DNA of 41,317 nt from an uncultured Geobacteraceae bacterium (GTDB taxonomy: Bacteria > Desulfobacterota > Desulfuromonadia > Geobacterales > Pseudopelobacteraceae). Position numbers and translations under genes: made by a program. The notes under the pieces are model-generated. The model did no database searches and was not told where the DNA came from. It worked only from the letters and a program-made list of their open reading frames with translations. Within the stretch, counting starts at the first letter, position 1. Each line of letters begins with the position of its first letter. The DNA lies in NCBI GenBank assembly GCA_903901875.1, contig CAIUSO010000034.1, forward strand, positions 1 through 41,317, written 5' to 3'. This document shows positions 18,515-27,670 of the stretch, in pieces.

Positions 18515-19299
18515 CGGTGGAGCTGATTATTCCCCTCTTTGTGCTGGTTTTTGGACTGGTTATCGGTTCCTTTCTCAACGTCTGTATCTGCCGACTTCCC
18601 AAAGATGAATCGGTCGTCTCACCCCCCTCACACTGCCCGGCCTGTGGTTACCAGATTCGCTGGTACGACAACATACCACTGGTGAGTTATCTGCTGCTGC
18701 GGGGGAAGTGCCGTGGCTGCGGTGTGCCTATTTCGCTCCAGTACCCGGTGGTTGAATTACTGAACGGGCTCTTGACACTGGCTGTTTTTCTCCGTTTTGG
18801 CCCTTCACTGACCGGGGTGGCCATGGTGCTTTTCTGCTCGTCACTGGTGGTCATTACCTTCATTGACCTGGAGCACCAGATAATCCCCGATGAGATATCA
18901 CTCCCTGGCATAGCTATCGGTTTTGTCCTCTCTTTTTTTCTGAGGGGGCATGGCTGGCTGAATTCGCTGCTCGGTATCCTTCTGGGGGGAGGGAGCCTCC
19001 TGCTGGTTGCCTGGAGTTACGAACGTCTGACCGGCAATGAGGGGATGGGTGGGGGCGATATCAAGCTCCTGGCCATGATGGGGGCCTTTCTTGGCTGGAA
19101 AGCGGTGCCGTTTATCCTCTTCACCAGTTCCCTTTCCGGGTCGATCATCGGCATTTCTCTCATGATGCTGCAGAAAAAGGATCGAAAACTTGCCATACCA
19201 TTTGGCCCCTATCTGGCCCTTGGTGCGGTACTCTATCTGTTTTACGGAAAGCTGCTCATAGGTTGGTACCTTGGTTTGAACGGTTTAACTGTCGGATAA
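18511..19299 (+). CDS. pilD: Prepilin peptidase / N-methyltransferase
   Basis: 262 residues, an integral inner-membrane aspartic protease that cleaves the leader of type IV prepilins and methylates the new N-terminus. The cytoplasmic domain has two CxxC pairs, C42/C45 and C67/C70 (zinc-type, as in bifunctional enzymes). The catalytic aspartates lie in FIDLEHQIIPD and in GMGGGD (D183). Seven to eight hydrophobic segments are visible. It is translationally coupled to ptsI, an unusual place for pilD; the minor prepilins it should process are 8-10 kb downstream. Confidence 0.96.
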   Translation: MTVELIIPLFVLVFGLVIGSFLNVCICRLPKDESVVSPPSHCPACGYQIRWYDNIPLVSYLLLRGKCRGCGVPISLQYPVVELLNGLLTLAVFLRFGPSLTGVAMVLFCSSLVVITFIDLEHQIIPDEISLPGIAIGFVLSFFLRGHGWLNSLLGILLGGGSLLLVAWSYERLTGNEGMGGGDIKLLAMMGAFLGWKAVPFILFTSSLSGSIIGISLMMLQKKDRKLAIPFGPYLALGAVLYLFYGKLLIGWYLGLNGLTVG

Positions 19300-19325
19300 T
19301 TTCATTAATCTGGAAAGGGAGTATC

Positions 19326-20114
19326 ATGCTGAAAGAGTTATGTATTGCCATAGTGGTGAGTATCGTCCTTGTTTCTTCTTCCTATGCAATGGCCAAAGAG
19401 GGGTGTGGTGGTGAGTGCGCCTCATGTCATACCCTCACTCCCCAGGAAGCAACCGGCCTTCTGAAAAAAGTCGGCGTCACGGTTACGTCGGTGCGGCAGT
19501 CTCCCGCCCGGGGACTTTTTGAATTACTGGTGGTAAAAGATTCGCAAAAAGGGATCCTGTTCATGGATTATGGCAGAAAGCATTTTATTCAGGGGATGGT
19601 TGTCGATCTGGAAAAAATGGAACCGGCCATTGCCCATCAAAGCGAATTTCCTCCGCAGCCAAAAGAGGTCTCAACCATTGACGTGAAAACCATCCCGGTG
19701 GGGAACGCGGTTATTATGGGAAACCCTGCCGGTTCCAAGAAGCTCTATGTTTTCACTGACCCAGACTGTCCCTATTGCCGGAAAGGGCATGTCGAACTGA
19801 AAAAACTGGTCAAGATTGATCCGGACGTTGCAATCTACGTGATGCTGTTCCCTTTGCCGATGCACCCCGCAGCCTATGACAAAGCCCGGTCGATAATTGA
19901 ATCGAAGAGTCTGGAACGGCTGGATGCGGCCTTTGAAGGGAAGGATATTCCCAAGCCGACGGAAGCCGGCGGCAAGGTGGCTGTGGATGAAATTATCAAG
20001 TTTTCCGGTGCCAATGGGATATCGGGTACCCCCACTCTGGTGCTGTCCACCGGTGCCGTTCATGTGGGAATACGGGATGCGGAATCGCTCAAAAAGCTGA
20101 TGGAAGCCAAGTAG
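19326..20114 (+). CDS. DsbC-like periplasmic thiol:disulfide protein with a CXXCH motif
   Basis: 262 residues, with a signal peptide cleaved after about residue 23 (SSSYAMA). The thioredoxin fold has the active site C148-P-Y-C151 in DPDCPYCRKG and the cis-proline in SGTPTLVLS, as in DsbC/DsbG. The N-terminal part resembles the DsbC dimerisation domain. Just after the signal peptide is C27-G-G-E-C31-A-S-C34-H35: CASCH is a haem c-type CXXCH. Whether haem is attached is not known. ATG 19326 follows GGGAG. It is the last gene before a strong terminator and could serve cysteine-containing pilus proteins such as PilY1. Confidence 0.88.
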   Translation: MLKELCIAIVVSIVLVSSSYAMAKEGCGGECASCHTLTPQEATGLLKKVGVTVTSVRQSPARGLFELLVVKDSQKGILFMDYGRKHFIQGMVVDLEKMEPAIAHQSEFPPQPKEVSTIDVKTIPVGNAVIMGNPAGSKKLYVFTDPDCPYCRKGHVELKKLVKIDPDVAIYVMLFPLPMHPAAYDKARSIIESKSLERLDAAFEGKDIPKPTEAGGKVAVDEIIKFSGANGISGTPTLVLSTGAVHVGIRDAESLKKLMEAK

Positions 20115-20141
20115 CTTTCCGTCACATACGCGGGTTCTTTC

Positions 20142-20190
20142 GAGGCTCCTTGCTATGAATAATTTTCATAGTAAGGAGCCTCTTTCGTTT
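20142..20190 (+). terminator. Rho-independent terminator after the pilD-dsbC operon
   Basis: Arms GAGGCTCCTTGCTATGAA (20142-20159) and its complement (20165-20182) pair over 18 bp with one G-T wobble and a five-base loop, followed by a T-rich tail (TTTCGTTT). It ends the 15-kb operon. Confidence 0.9.
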
Positions 20191-20250
20191 ATAAATAACA
20201 AGTAATGTGTGATATATTATATATTGTCGGCCAGCGTAATGCGTGCTAAA

Positions 20251-20256
20251 TATAAT
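20251..20256 (+). promoter_or_regulatory. Candidate -10 box for the pilY1 operon
   Basis: A perfect TATAAT stands about 90 bases before the first gene of the operon. No good -35 lies 17 bases upstream; TTGTCG (20224-20229) is too far away (21 bases). The AT-rich tract 20183-20270 is the only plausible promoter region, as the terminator closes the operon before it. Confidence 0.3.
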
Positions 20257-20346
20257 GAAAATAAATTACAATTTCCAAGGTGAAGGCAATGGTGGCAGAC
20301 ACCGCTCTTTCTTCGTCTTTTGTGTGTTCCATACGAGGGGTAATTT

Positions 20347-20697
20347 ATGAAAGCATCTATGCAGAATATGATGATTGCTCTTTGGTGTCTGCTCCTGACC
20401 GTTACTGTTTTTGAGCGTTACAGCGCTGCAAACACGTCAACCGGAACAGGGGAGTCAGTCAGCCGCGAAGTCGTCTACTGTTATTTCGGCGCGTTGCGAA
20501 AAGATGGGCAGATTATGGTTAACATGGTTCCAGGTGCTGCAGGCAAGGTGTATCGCATGCTGCCGGCTGCCCCGGTGACTTTGAATGGCACTTCTGTCGG
20601 ACGACACTATCTGAAAAATGGTATACCGATTACGTTGATCCTGAACAATCAAAAAAATGTTGACGAAATACAGGTTAGACCTGCGGGGGATAGATAA
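20347..20697 (+). CDS. Exported protein of unknown function, upstream of PilY1
   Basis: 116 residues, not recognised. A signal peptide is evident (MIALWCLLLTVTVFERYSAA, cleavage about residue 28), then a mature part of about 88 residues with beta-like pattern (VVYCYFGALRKDGQIMVNMV, GKVYRML, PITLILNN). The mature part has a single cysteine. GAGGGG precedes the ATG. It ends one base before the pilY1 start, so the two are expressed together; a role in PilY1 folding, export or pilus-tip assembly is a guess from position. Confidence 0.75.
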   Translation: MKASMQNMMIALWCLLLTVTVFERYSAANTSTGTGESVSREVVYCYFGALRKDGQIMVNMVPGAAGKVYRMLPAAPVTLNGTSVGRHYLKNGIPITLILNNQKNVDEIQVRPAGDR

Positions 20698-20698
20698 T

Positions 20699-23600
20699 AT
20701 GAAACGGCTCATGGCAACAGTTTTTATTATCGCGTCTTTGGTACTGGTATCGTCTCGATCGTTTGCTCATCCTGCAGCACCGGTTCTCGGCGCGTATGCC
20801 CTTCCGGCATCCACGCCATACGATACCCGAATGATTATAAATTGGGGCTCCGTTGCTGCCGTTACGTCTCCATATTATTATATTGACGTTGCTTATGACA
20901 GTAATTTCACTAGTTTTACCTCGTATAACAATTCTTCGGTTAACAGCAATGTGACTACCTATACTTTAACCGGCCTCACTGGTGGCACACAATACTACTA
21001 TCGAGTACGGGCGCATGATGCCAGCGGAACTTCCTTAAATACCAATGGTTATACAGCGTTTATTACGTTACCACCCGCCCCGGTCGCCACCGCCGCTACC
21101 TCTAATACCAGCAGCGGTTTCACAGCGAACTGGAACGCTTCTACCTCGGCGATAAATTACTTGCTCGATGTTTGTACAAACTCCACCTGCACAAGTTTTG
21201 TGACCACTCCCACTAACTATACCAGTTATAACACCGCCTCTAACAGTACCAGTTACCCGGTTACCGGTTTGTCTTCCGGCACTCAGTACTGGTATCGCGT
21301 ACGCGCAGTCGATGCTGCAGGGACCAATCAAACCAGCTCAAACATTATCAGCACATATACGATCCCGAATCCACCGGTTCTTACCGGCAGAACAACCGCG
21401 ACAGGTACTTCGTTCATTGTCACCTGGACCGCTTCAGCCGGGACGGTAAGTGGTTATTATCTGGACGTTTCAACTGATCCAGCCTTCGGGTCATATGTAG
21501 TCGGCAATGGTTCCAACCAGGTGGCGGTTACGGGAACTTCATATACCGTGACCGGTGTTACTCCCGGTACGAACTATTATTACCGGATGCGCGCCTATAA
21601 TACGGGCGGCACGAGCAGCAATTCCGCCAGTTCGCCAGTCGACTTCACCGCGCCGACCCTGATAAACTTGACCGTCGGCACGAGCAGCAGTGATACGAGC
21701 CCGATTACCATCGGCACCGGAGCCGGTGCCGGTGCCAGTTTTAACGGTGGACCGTACATAAAATCTCTCACCCCTTATTTTACCGCCACCTTCAGTGAAC
21801 CGATGCTTGGCATACAATATACCGCTACCGCCAGTATCGCATTGAAAAACTCCGCTAGTACGTTGCAAACGGTGGCGACACCATACAATCCGGTCAACAG
21901 TACCACGGCAACCACCGGAAATAGCGTAACGTTTCAGCCTTCCGCCGCACTGGCACATGCTTCATGTGCGACGTCGAAGTATTCCGTAAATCTTGCCGGC
22001 GGCCTGACTACCACTACTATCCATGATGCGGGATCGGCCACGCCAGCGAACGATAACGCCCTGACATCGTTGGGACCTTTCTACGTTACTGTTGATACGC
22101 AAAATCCGGTCGTCAGCAGTGTAACACCAGCGAACAACGCGAACTCGCAAAGCTTGAGCACGGCGATCACGGTCATCTTTACGGAAAATTGCAACATGGA
22201 TTATACTCTCTTTAATGCAGCAAATATTGTGTTGACCAACAGTGATGGAACGATAATCCCAACAAATATTGCCTGGTCCGGAGCCCAGTCCACAACACTG
22301 ACCATAACTCCGATCGGTAATCTTGACTTTAATACCACCTACACAGTAGTGCTCTACAATATCGCAGACGCAGCCGGAAATCTGCTCACCACCAATAACG
22401 GTACCGCCGGTTCCTATACGTCGATGTTTACCACATCGGCTGACAGCCCCACCAATTTCGCCGTCATTCCGTCTTTTATCTCTGCACCGGTAACACCGAA
22501 TGTGCTGATTATTCTTGATAACTCCAGCAGTATGGATGAGTCATTAACAAGCGGTGATGCCATCGGTTCATTCAACTGCACCGACCCGAATAATACAAAT
22601 ACGTGCAGTCGCTCCGTACTTGCCAGACAAGCACTGTTCGATCTGATTAAAACCTATGCCAACAAAATAAACATCGGTCTGATGTCTTATTCCGTGCCGA
22701 ATAATACCGGTAAGATGTACCTCTACAACGACTTCTATTTTGTGTCGTACGATCCCCGTACCTACTGCCCGATAATCCCCCCCCCCGCCGCCTGCTATAA
22801 CTACTGTGTGGGTGAAAATCCCAGCTCTAACGCCGCCAACGAGTATGGTGTTGCCAATACCGGGTCAACAAACGAGGCGGACTGTAACAGCGCTTGTCAA
22901 ACCGGGTACACAATATCGTCACCGGTAAAAAGCTATATCGACCCCATATATAACGGTATTTCAAATCCCAATTTTAACTCAAGCAACGGTATCAATCCGA
23001 TTTTTCAGGCAAATATTCGAGAACCGATCATTAACGGTAGCGCTGATGGTGCCACCGGTAGCGTAATAAATGGTGCGAAACGCCAAACCTATTGCACCAA
23101 CATCTATCCAAAAACCGTTGCCTATAACTATACGGACACAGGCGGGGTGAACAGCGGCACATTGTATCACAGCATTGTTGGTACGTACTATAGCAACGGT
23201 ACTACCGATGGGATAGGTTTTCTTGATGCGAGAAGTGGAGCCGCTGGCAGTTACGACACCAACGAGAGTCACACCAACAGTGTGAATTACTGGAAGTATA
23301 CCAACAAAGCCACTCCAACCAATTTTACTCATAATGCCGGGTGGAACACGACTAACACGTTTAACACAGGTTATAACATAGGCTATTCCGGCGGCTCCAA
23401 TATAGGTGGTTTTAGTGGGACCGATGACGACACGGCGCAGGGTTTCCAGAACTATGGTCAATCGGGTATGTGGTATCCGCCATACAATGGTGCTGCTGCC
23501 CCAACCTGGTCATCAATCCCATACAACTATGATGCTACTCTGCTCGGGGGATTTTTGCATGTGCCGATGGCACTAAATGATCCGAACAACAATACCCAGA

Positions 23601-26600
23601 TGTTCGCGCTGCTCAAAAAACTTGGAGCAAATTCGGCTGCGGTCGGCGGCGGTACCGGTACCGCCGTCAATAATGCCTTCAAAAACGATGCCGCCAGCTA
23701 TATGGCCTGCACCTCTACCGGAAACAACATCAACAGATGCGGTTACATCGTCAATGCGGGGGCAACTCCCACCGCGCCGGCATTGCAGGATGCCATCAAT
23801 TATCTCAACGGAGCATTGCCGGCCTTGAAAACTCAGGCTAACAGCGGCATTCCGAGCACGCCCATCCAGTACAGTTGCCAGAAAACCTTTATTATCTACG
23901 TAACTGACGGCCTGCCGAGTGTTGATGGTGCTGGGACTTCTCAGGATGCAACTGTTCTGGTAACCGGTAAAAATGCCGCCGGCACTGCGGTAGCCGTGAC
24001 AGGTGGCACCGTGCTTGATAAACTGAACAGCCTGCGCTGCACCAACCCAGCTAATCCACCTGCGGGTACATGCGGGGTGGGCGCGACGGTAAAATCGGAC
24101 GTAATGACCTATATACTCGGCTTATCAATGACACCGAAAGCCCAGATACTTCTGGATAAAATGGCACAAGCCGGCGGTACGGCCGATGTAAATGGTCACG
24201 CCTACTACGCCAATAACCCCACTGCCTTGAACAATGGACTGGTAACTATTTTCCAGAATATTCTATCACAACTTTCGGCCGGTACCGCAGCGTCGATCCT
24301 TAACAACAGTGAAGGTAGCGGTGCCAACATGCTGCAGGCGGTTTTCTATCCTAACAAGACGTTCGACTCGAATACACAGTGTGGCTGGACCGGTGAAATG
24401 CAGAACCTTTGGTACTTTGTTGATCCGACACTTAACAATTCGTCTATTCGTGAAGATACCAACCTTGATAAAGAGCTGAACCTGAAATCTGACAAGATCG
24501 CCAAATTCTATTATGATAATTCCCAAAACAAGACGCTGGTCAATCTGTATTCCGATACAAATGGTGACGGCAAAATTGATTCGAGCTCCGCTGATACGAC
24601 CGTCGGCCCGGACTATGTAAAGGCTCTCTGGAAAGCCGGGGTGTTGTTATGGAGTCGAAGTAATTCAACCGATCCAAGGACGCTTTACACCGGTTACAAG
24701 TCGGCAGCCGGATCAACACCAAGCCTGTTGACAGACTCGCTATTCGGCACAAACACCGAATTTGACCTGTTGCAAATACCGGCTACCCTTACGCTTGACC
24801 AGAGACAGGCAAAAGCAGAAACGCTACTCAATTGGGTTCAAGGCACAGATCAACCAAATGACTCGGATGGCACGGTGTATCGTCCACGTAAAGTTACTAT
24901 GGGTACCTGTTCAAATGCACCATCGCTGCGATGTTCGCTGAATGGCGACTGCACAATTTCTGGAACTAACGGAACCTGCACCAGCAAGTCATCGGAGTGG
25001 AAGTTAGGCGATATCATCTCTTCAACACCCAAGCTTGTCTCAACTCAAAAACTCAACAACTACGATCTTGCCGCACCAAGCGGCTACAATGATGCGTCGT
25101 ATGTCGGTTTTGCCAATACAACAACGTACAAAAATCGCGGGATGGTATTTGTTGGTGGTAACGATGGTATGCTGCATGCGTTTAAACTGGGTATCCTTCA
25201 AGAGTTTACCGGGAAATACGACAAAGCACAGATCAATGGCACGAATCTCGGTCGCGAAGAGTGGGCGTTTGTACCGAAAAGTGTTCTTCCATACCTGACC
25301 TACCTGACAAACCCGACCTATCAACACATGTACCTTGTGGATAAAACACCATCCATTGCGGATGTCAGCATCGGCACTCCATCAGGGTGTCTCGGTGACT
25401 ATTCAACCTGCGTAAAGGATGCAACGACCTGGCGCACGTTACTCATCGGCGGTATGGGCATCGGCGGTGCCGCTAAAGCTTCAACGGATGCGTGCGTAGC
25501 ACCTGCCGCCTGCGTTAAACCGCCCATTGCTGATACCGGTCTGTCGTCGTACTTCGCCCTTGATGTAACAGACCCGGAGGCCCCAAAATATCTTTGGGAA
25601 TTCAATGGTGACCCGGCGCACTCAAATTATCTCGGCTACTCTACGACCGGCCCGGCGATTATCCGTATTGCCTATAAGGATGCCAACGGGATACCGGACA
25701 ACACAAAGAATGGCAAATGGTTTGCCGTATTTGCCTCCGGCTCAACCGGGCCAATTGACACGACACAGCATAAGTTCAACGGAACGTCGGATCAAAACCT
25801 GAAGATATTCATTGTCGATCTTGCAACAGGAGCGTTGGTCAAGACCATTGATACCGGTATCGCAAACGCCTTTGGCGGAACACTTTCCAGTAGTTGGATC
25901 GATGTGGATCGAGGAAATGCATCCTCAAACGGATTCTATAGCGATGACGCAATATATATAAGCTATACCCAGTTGGATTCGTCAGCGGGTACCTGGTCAA
26001 AAGGAGGAGTTATTCGGTTGTTCACTACGGAAAGTTCAGATCCCGCGAGTTCAGACACAACAAAACAATGGCTCTGGAGTACACTGATCAACGGCATCGG
26101 TCCGGTCACAACTTCCGTTACAAAGCTGCAAGATAGGGCAAATGGCAATCTTTGGCTTTATTTTGGGACCGGGAGATACTATTACAAAAATGATGATCCG
26201 TCAGCGACAAGTACACAAAAAATATACGGTGTCAAGGAGCCCTGTTATTCCTCATCAACCAACAAATTTGATCTGGCATGTACAGCCCAGGTAACTTCCA
26301 GCACAACGACCACCTGTTCCACGCTTCTCGGGACTGCCGTCGGACTCTGCGATCAATCAGGTTCGGCAACCACAGCAGCCTCCACAACCTTGGATAAGTC
26401 AATAAGTGGTTGGTTTGTTACCCTCGACGCTGCAAGCGGTGTTGCCTATTCCGAGCGGGTGATAACGGATCCTGTCGCGCTAACGAATGGTAACGTTTTT
26501 TTTACAACCTTCAAACCGAATTCGGATGCCTGTGCTTTCGGCGGTAATTCACTCATATGGGCTCTGAACTACAGTACTGGTGGAATTCCAGCGGCAGCAA

Positions 26601-26809
26601 CGATGCAAGGTACCGCTATGGTGCAATCATCAAGCGGCGCTTTCGCCGAAATTGCCTTAAAAACAGCATTCTCAAATCCTGCTAATAAAAGGCTGGATGG
26701 ACGGCGTACGGCAGATTCAATACAGGGCGTGCCACCGGCCTCTCAAGGACTGGCGGTGGTAACAAACCCGAAGCCAACTAAAAAAGTTCTCCATGTGCGA
26801 GAAAAATAA
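20699..26809 (+). CDS. pilY1: PilY1-type pilus-associated adhesin
   Basis: 2036 residues, larger than the about 1160 of Pseudomonas PilY1. After a signal peptide (MKRLMATVFIIASLVLVSSRSFA) come three fibronectin type III-like repeats (about 25-320; GLTGGTQYYYRVRAHD, GLSSGTQYWYRVRAVD), then Ig-like segments (320-580; VTPANNANSQSLSTAITVIF), a von Willebrand A domain with MIDAS D607-NSSS, a calcium-binding loop starting at D1286 (DTNGDGKID), and the C-terminal beta-propeller (GMVFVGGNDGMLHAFK) typical of PilY1/PilC. It acts at the pilus tip or cell surface and helps pilus extension and adhesion. ATG 20699 is preceded by GGGGGA; longer starts would overlap the preceding gene. A C10 run lies in the VWA domain. 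It is rich in N, S and T and looks AT-richer than the operon upstream. Confidence 0.93.
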   Translation: MKRLMATVFIIASLVLVSSRSFAHPAAPVLGAYALPASTPYDTRMIINWGSVAAVTSPYYYIDVAYDSNFTSFTSYNNSSVNSNVTTYTLTGLTGGTQYYYRVRAHDASGTSLNTNGYTAFITLPPAPVATAATSNTSSGFTANWNASTSAINYLLDVCTNSTCTSFVTTPTNYTSYNTASNSTSYPVTGLSSGTQYWYRVRAVDAAGTNQTSSNIISTYTIPNPPVLTGRTTATGTSFIVTWTASAGTVSGYYLDVSTDPAFGSYVVGNGSNQVAVTGTSYTVTGVTPGTNYYYRMRAYNTGGTSSNSASSPVDFTAPTLINLTVGTSSSDTSPITIGTGAGAGASFNGGPYIKSLTPYFTATFSEPMLGIQYTATASIALKNSASTLQTVATPYNPVNSTTATTGNSVTFQPSAALAHASCATSKYSVNLAGGLTTTTIHDAGSATPANDNALTSLGPFYVTVDTQNPVVSSVTPANNANSQSLSTAITVIFTENCNMDYTLFNAANIVLTNSDGTIIPTNIAWSGAQSTTLTITPIGNLDFNTTYTVVLYNIADAAGNLLTTNNGTAGSYTSMFTTSADSPTNFAVIPSFISAPVTPNVLIILDNSSSMDESLTSGDAIGSFNCTDPNNTNTCSRSVLARQALFDLIKTYANKINIGLMSYSVPNNTGKMYLYNDFYFVSYDPRTYCPIIPPPAACYNYCVGENPSSNAANEYGVANTGSTNEADCNSACQTGYTISSPVKSYIDPIYNGISNPNFNSSNGINPIFQANIREPIINGSADGATGSVINGAKRQTYCTNIYPKTVAYNYTDTGGVNSGTLYHSIVGTYYSNGTTDGIGFLDARSGAAGSYDTNESHTNSVNYWKYTNKATPTNFTHNAGWNTTNTFNTGYNIGYSGGSNIGGFSGTDDDTAQGFQNYGQSGMWYPPYNGAAAPTWSSIPYNYDATLLGGFLHVPMALNDPNNNTQMFALLKKLGANSAAVGGGTGTAVNNAFKNDAASYMACTSTGNNINRCGYIVNAGATPTAPALQDAINYLNGALPALKTQANSGIPSTPIQYSCQKTFIIYVTDGLPSVDGAGTSQDATVLVTGKNAAGTAVAVTGGTVLDKLNSLRCTNPANPPAGTCGVGATVKSDVMTYILGLSMTPKAQILLDKMAQAGGTADVNGHAYYANNPTALNNGLVTIFQNILSQLSAGTAASILNNSEGSGANMLQAVFYPNKTFDSNTQCGWTGEMQNLWYFVDPTLNNSSIREDTNLDKELNLKSDKIAKFYYDNSQNKTLVNLYSDTNGDGKIDSSSADTTVGPDYVKALWKAGVLLWSRSNSTDPRTLYTGYKSAAGSTPSLLTDSLFGTNTEFDLLQIPATLTLDQRQAKAETLLNWVQGTDQPNDSDGTVYRPRKVTMGTCSNAPSLRCSLNGDCTISGTNGTCTSKSSEWKLGDIISSTPKLVSTQKLNNYDLAAPSGYNDASYVGFANTTTYKNRGMVFVGGNDGMLHAFKLGILQEFTGKYDKAQINGTNLGREEWAFVPKSVLPYLTYLTNPTYQHMYLVDKTPSIADVSIGTPSGCLGDYSTCVKDATTWRTLLIGGMGIGGAAKASTDACVAPAACVKPPIADTGLSSYFALDVTDPEAPKYLWEFNGDPAHSNYLGYSTTGPAIIRIAYKDANGIPDNTKNGKWFAVFASGSTGPIDTTQHKFNGTSDQNLKIFIVDLATGALVKTIDTGIANAFGGTLSSSWIDVDRGNASSNGFYSDDAIYISYTQLDSSAGTWSKGGVIRLFTTESSDPASSDTTKQWLWSTLINGIGPVTTSVTKLQDRANGNLWLYFGTGRYYYKNDDPSATSTQKIYGVKEPCYSSSTNKFDLACTAQVTSSTTTTCSTLLGTAVGLCDQSGSATTAASTTLDKSISGWFVTLDAASGVAYSERVITDPVALTNGNVFFTTFKPNSDACAFGGNSLIWALNYSTGGIPAAATMQGTAMVQSSSGAFAEIALKTAFSNPANKRLDGRRTADSIQGVPPASQGLAVVTNPKPTKKVLHVREK
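22777..22786 (+). repeat. C10 homopolymer inside pilY1
   Basis: Ten consecutive C encode the end of an Ile codon and three Pro codons (694-696). Adding one C gives TAA within six codons of the run; removing one gives TAA about 50 codons on. Either would cut off the C-terminal propeller. Confidence 0.95.
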
Positions 26810-27291
26810 TGAAAAAAAACGGCTTTTCATTGGTTGAACTCATAATAGTAATTGCGATCATGGCCATAATTATGTCAATCGCAACGGTTAAGTTTAATTC
26901 GTGGCAAAGAAAAGCTCAGATAGAGAGTCAAAACAGGATCCTGTTTGCAACTTTGAACCAGGCTCGTGTTGATGCAATGCAACATAAGCAGCCACGAAGC
27001 GTCGTTTTGTCAACGAACGGTTACGGCTATACATTTAAAACGTACACATCAGAAAACGAAAGCCGCTCAGCCGGAAAAACCGCTCAAGCTCAAACAGTCA
27101 CGTACCAGATAACAGAAACTTCGGGCCCCTCTGACAAGATAACTCAATTTGACGTACGGGGATTTACTAATGACACCGGTATTTTTCAAATCAATCCAAT
27201 TGGCACCTTAGCGCAGGTTGACTGCATTTTCGTTAATTCGGGGCAAACAAAGATGGGAAAAAACACAAATGGTGGATGTACGATTCAATAA
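26809..27291 (+). CDS. Minor type IV prepilin, GspH/FimT/FimU type
   Basis: 160 residues. A short leader MKKNG is followed by FSLVELIIVIAIMAIIMSIA, the prepilin peptidase site (G|F, E+5) and the hydrophobic alpha-1 helix. The C-terminal part (FDVRGFTNDTGIFQINP, then GQTKMGKNTNGGCTIQ) is like the FimT/FimU/GspH family. It is a minor pilin expected in the tip complex with PilV, PilW, PilX and PilY1. The start overlaps the pilY1 stop (TAATG). An A8 run covers codons 2-4. Confidence 0.88.
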   Translation: MKKNGFSLVELIIVIAIMAIIMSIATVKFNSWQRKAQIESQNRILFATLNQARVDAMQHKQPRSVVLSTNGYGYTFKTYTSENESRSAGKTAQAQTVTYQITETSGPSDKITQFDVRGFTNDTGIFQINPIGTLAQVDCIFVNSGQTKMGKNTNGGCTIQ

Positions 27292-27670
27292 TGAAGCCGG
27301 CTTCACGTTGGTCGAATTTATGGTAGCCACTGTCATTTTGATGGTTGGAATGCTTGGTTTATTGCAGTCGGCAAATGTTGCGATCAACTCCAATAGGCAG
27401 AATCAACTACGGAACGAAGCTACGCTCGTGATGGATAATGTATTGGCACAAGAGCTGGCCAAAGGTTATGCATCCGCATCAGTATTGTCGACATACACAT
27501 GTGAACACCGAAAGGTGTTGAATGGATTTGTGAATTATTCAGTTACACGGTCAGGCATCACATTTCCAAACTCCAAAGAAGTGCGTTTCACCGTGTCGTG
27601 GCGATACCGCAATGCGCGCTATAGCTATGGTGGCGGTGGAATAATCGGTAACAATGTGGTGTCACAATGA
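27269..27670 (+). CDS. pilV: Minor type IV prepilin, PilV-like
   Basis: 133 residues from ATG 27269, overlapping the previous gene by 23 bases. The leader MVDVRFNNEAG precedes FTLVEFMVATVILMVGMLGLLQ; FTLVE with a hydrophobic helix and GMLGL is the PilV pattern. The rest is short, with one cysteine and a glycine-rich C-terminus (SYGGGGIIGNN). The symbol rests on order (FimU, PilV, PilW, PilX) and the N-terminus. Confidence 0.82.
   Translation: MVDVRFNNEAGFTLVEFMVATVILMVGMLGLLQSANVAINSNRQNQLRNEATLVMDNVLAQELAKGYASASVLSTYTCEHRKVLNGFVNYSVTRSGITFPNSKEVRFTVSWRYRNARYSYGGGGIIGNNVVSQ

Noticed and set aside
20200..20346. A cyclic dinucleotide (GEMM) riboswitch before the pilY1 operon
   Set aside because: Such riboswitches are common before Geobacter genes, but the conserved core words and paired stems are not found in this leader.
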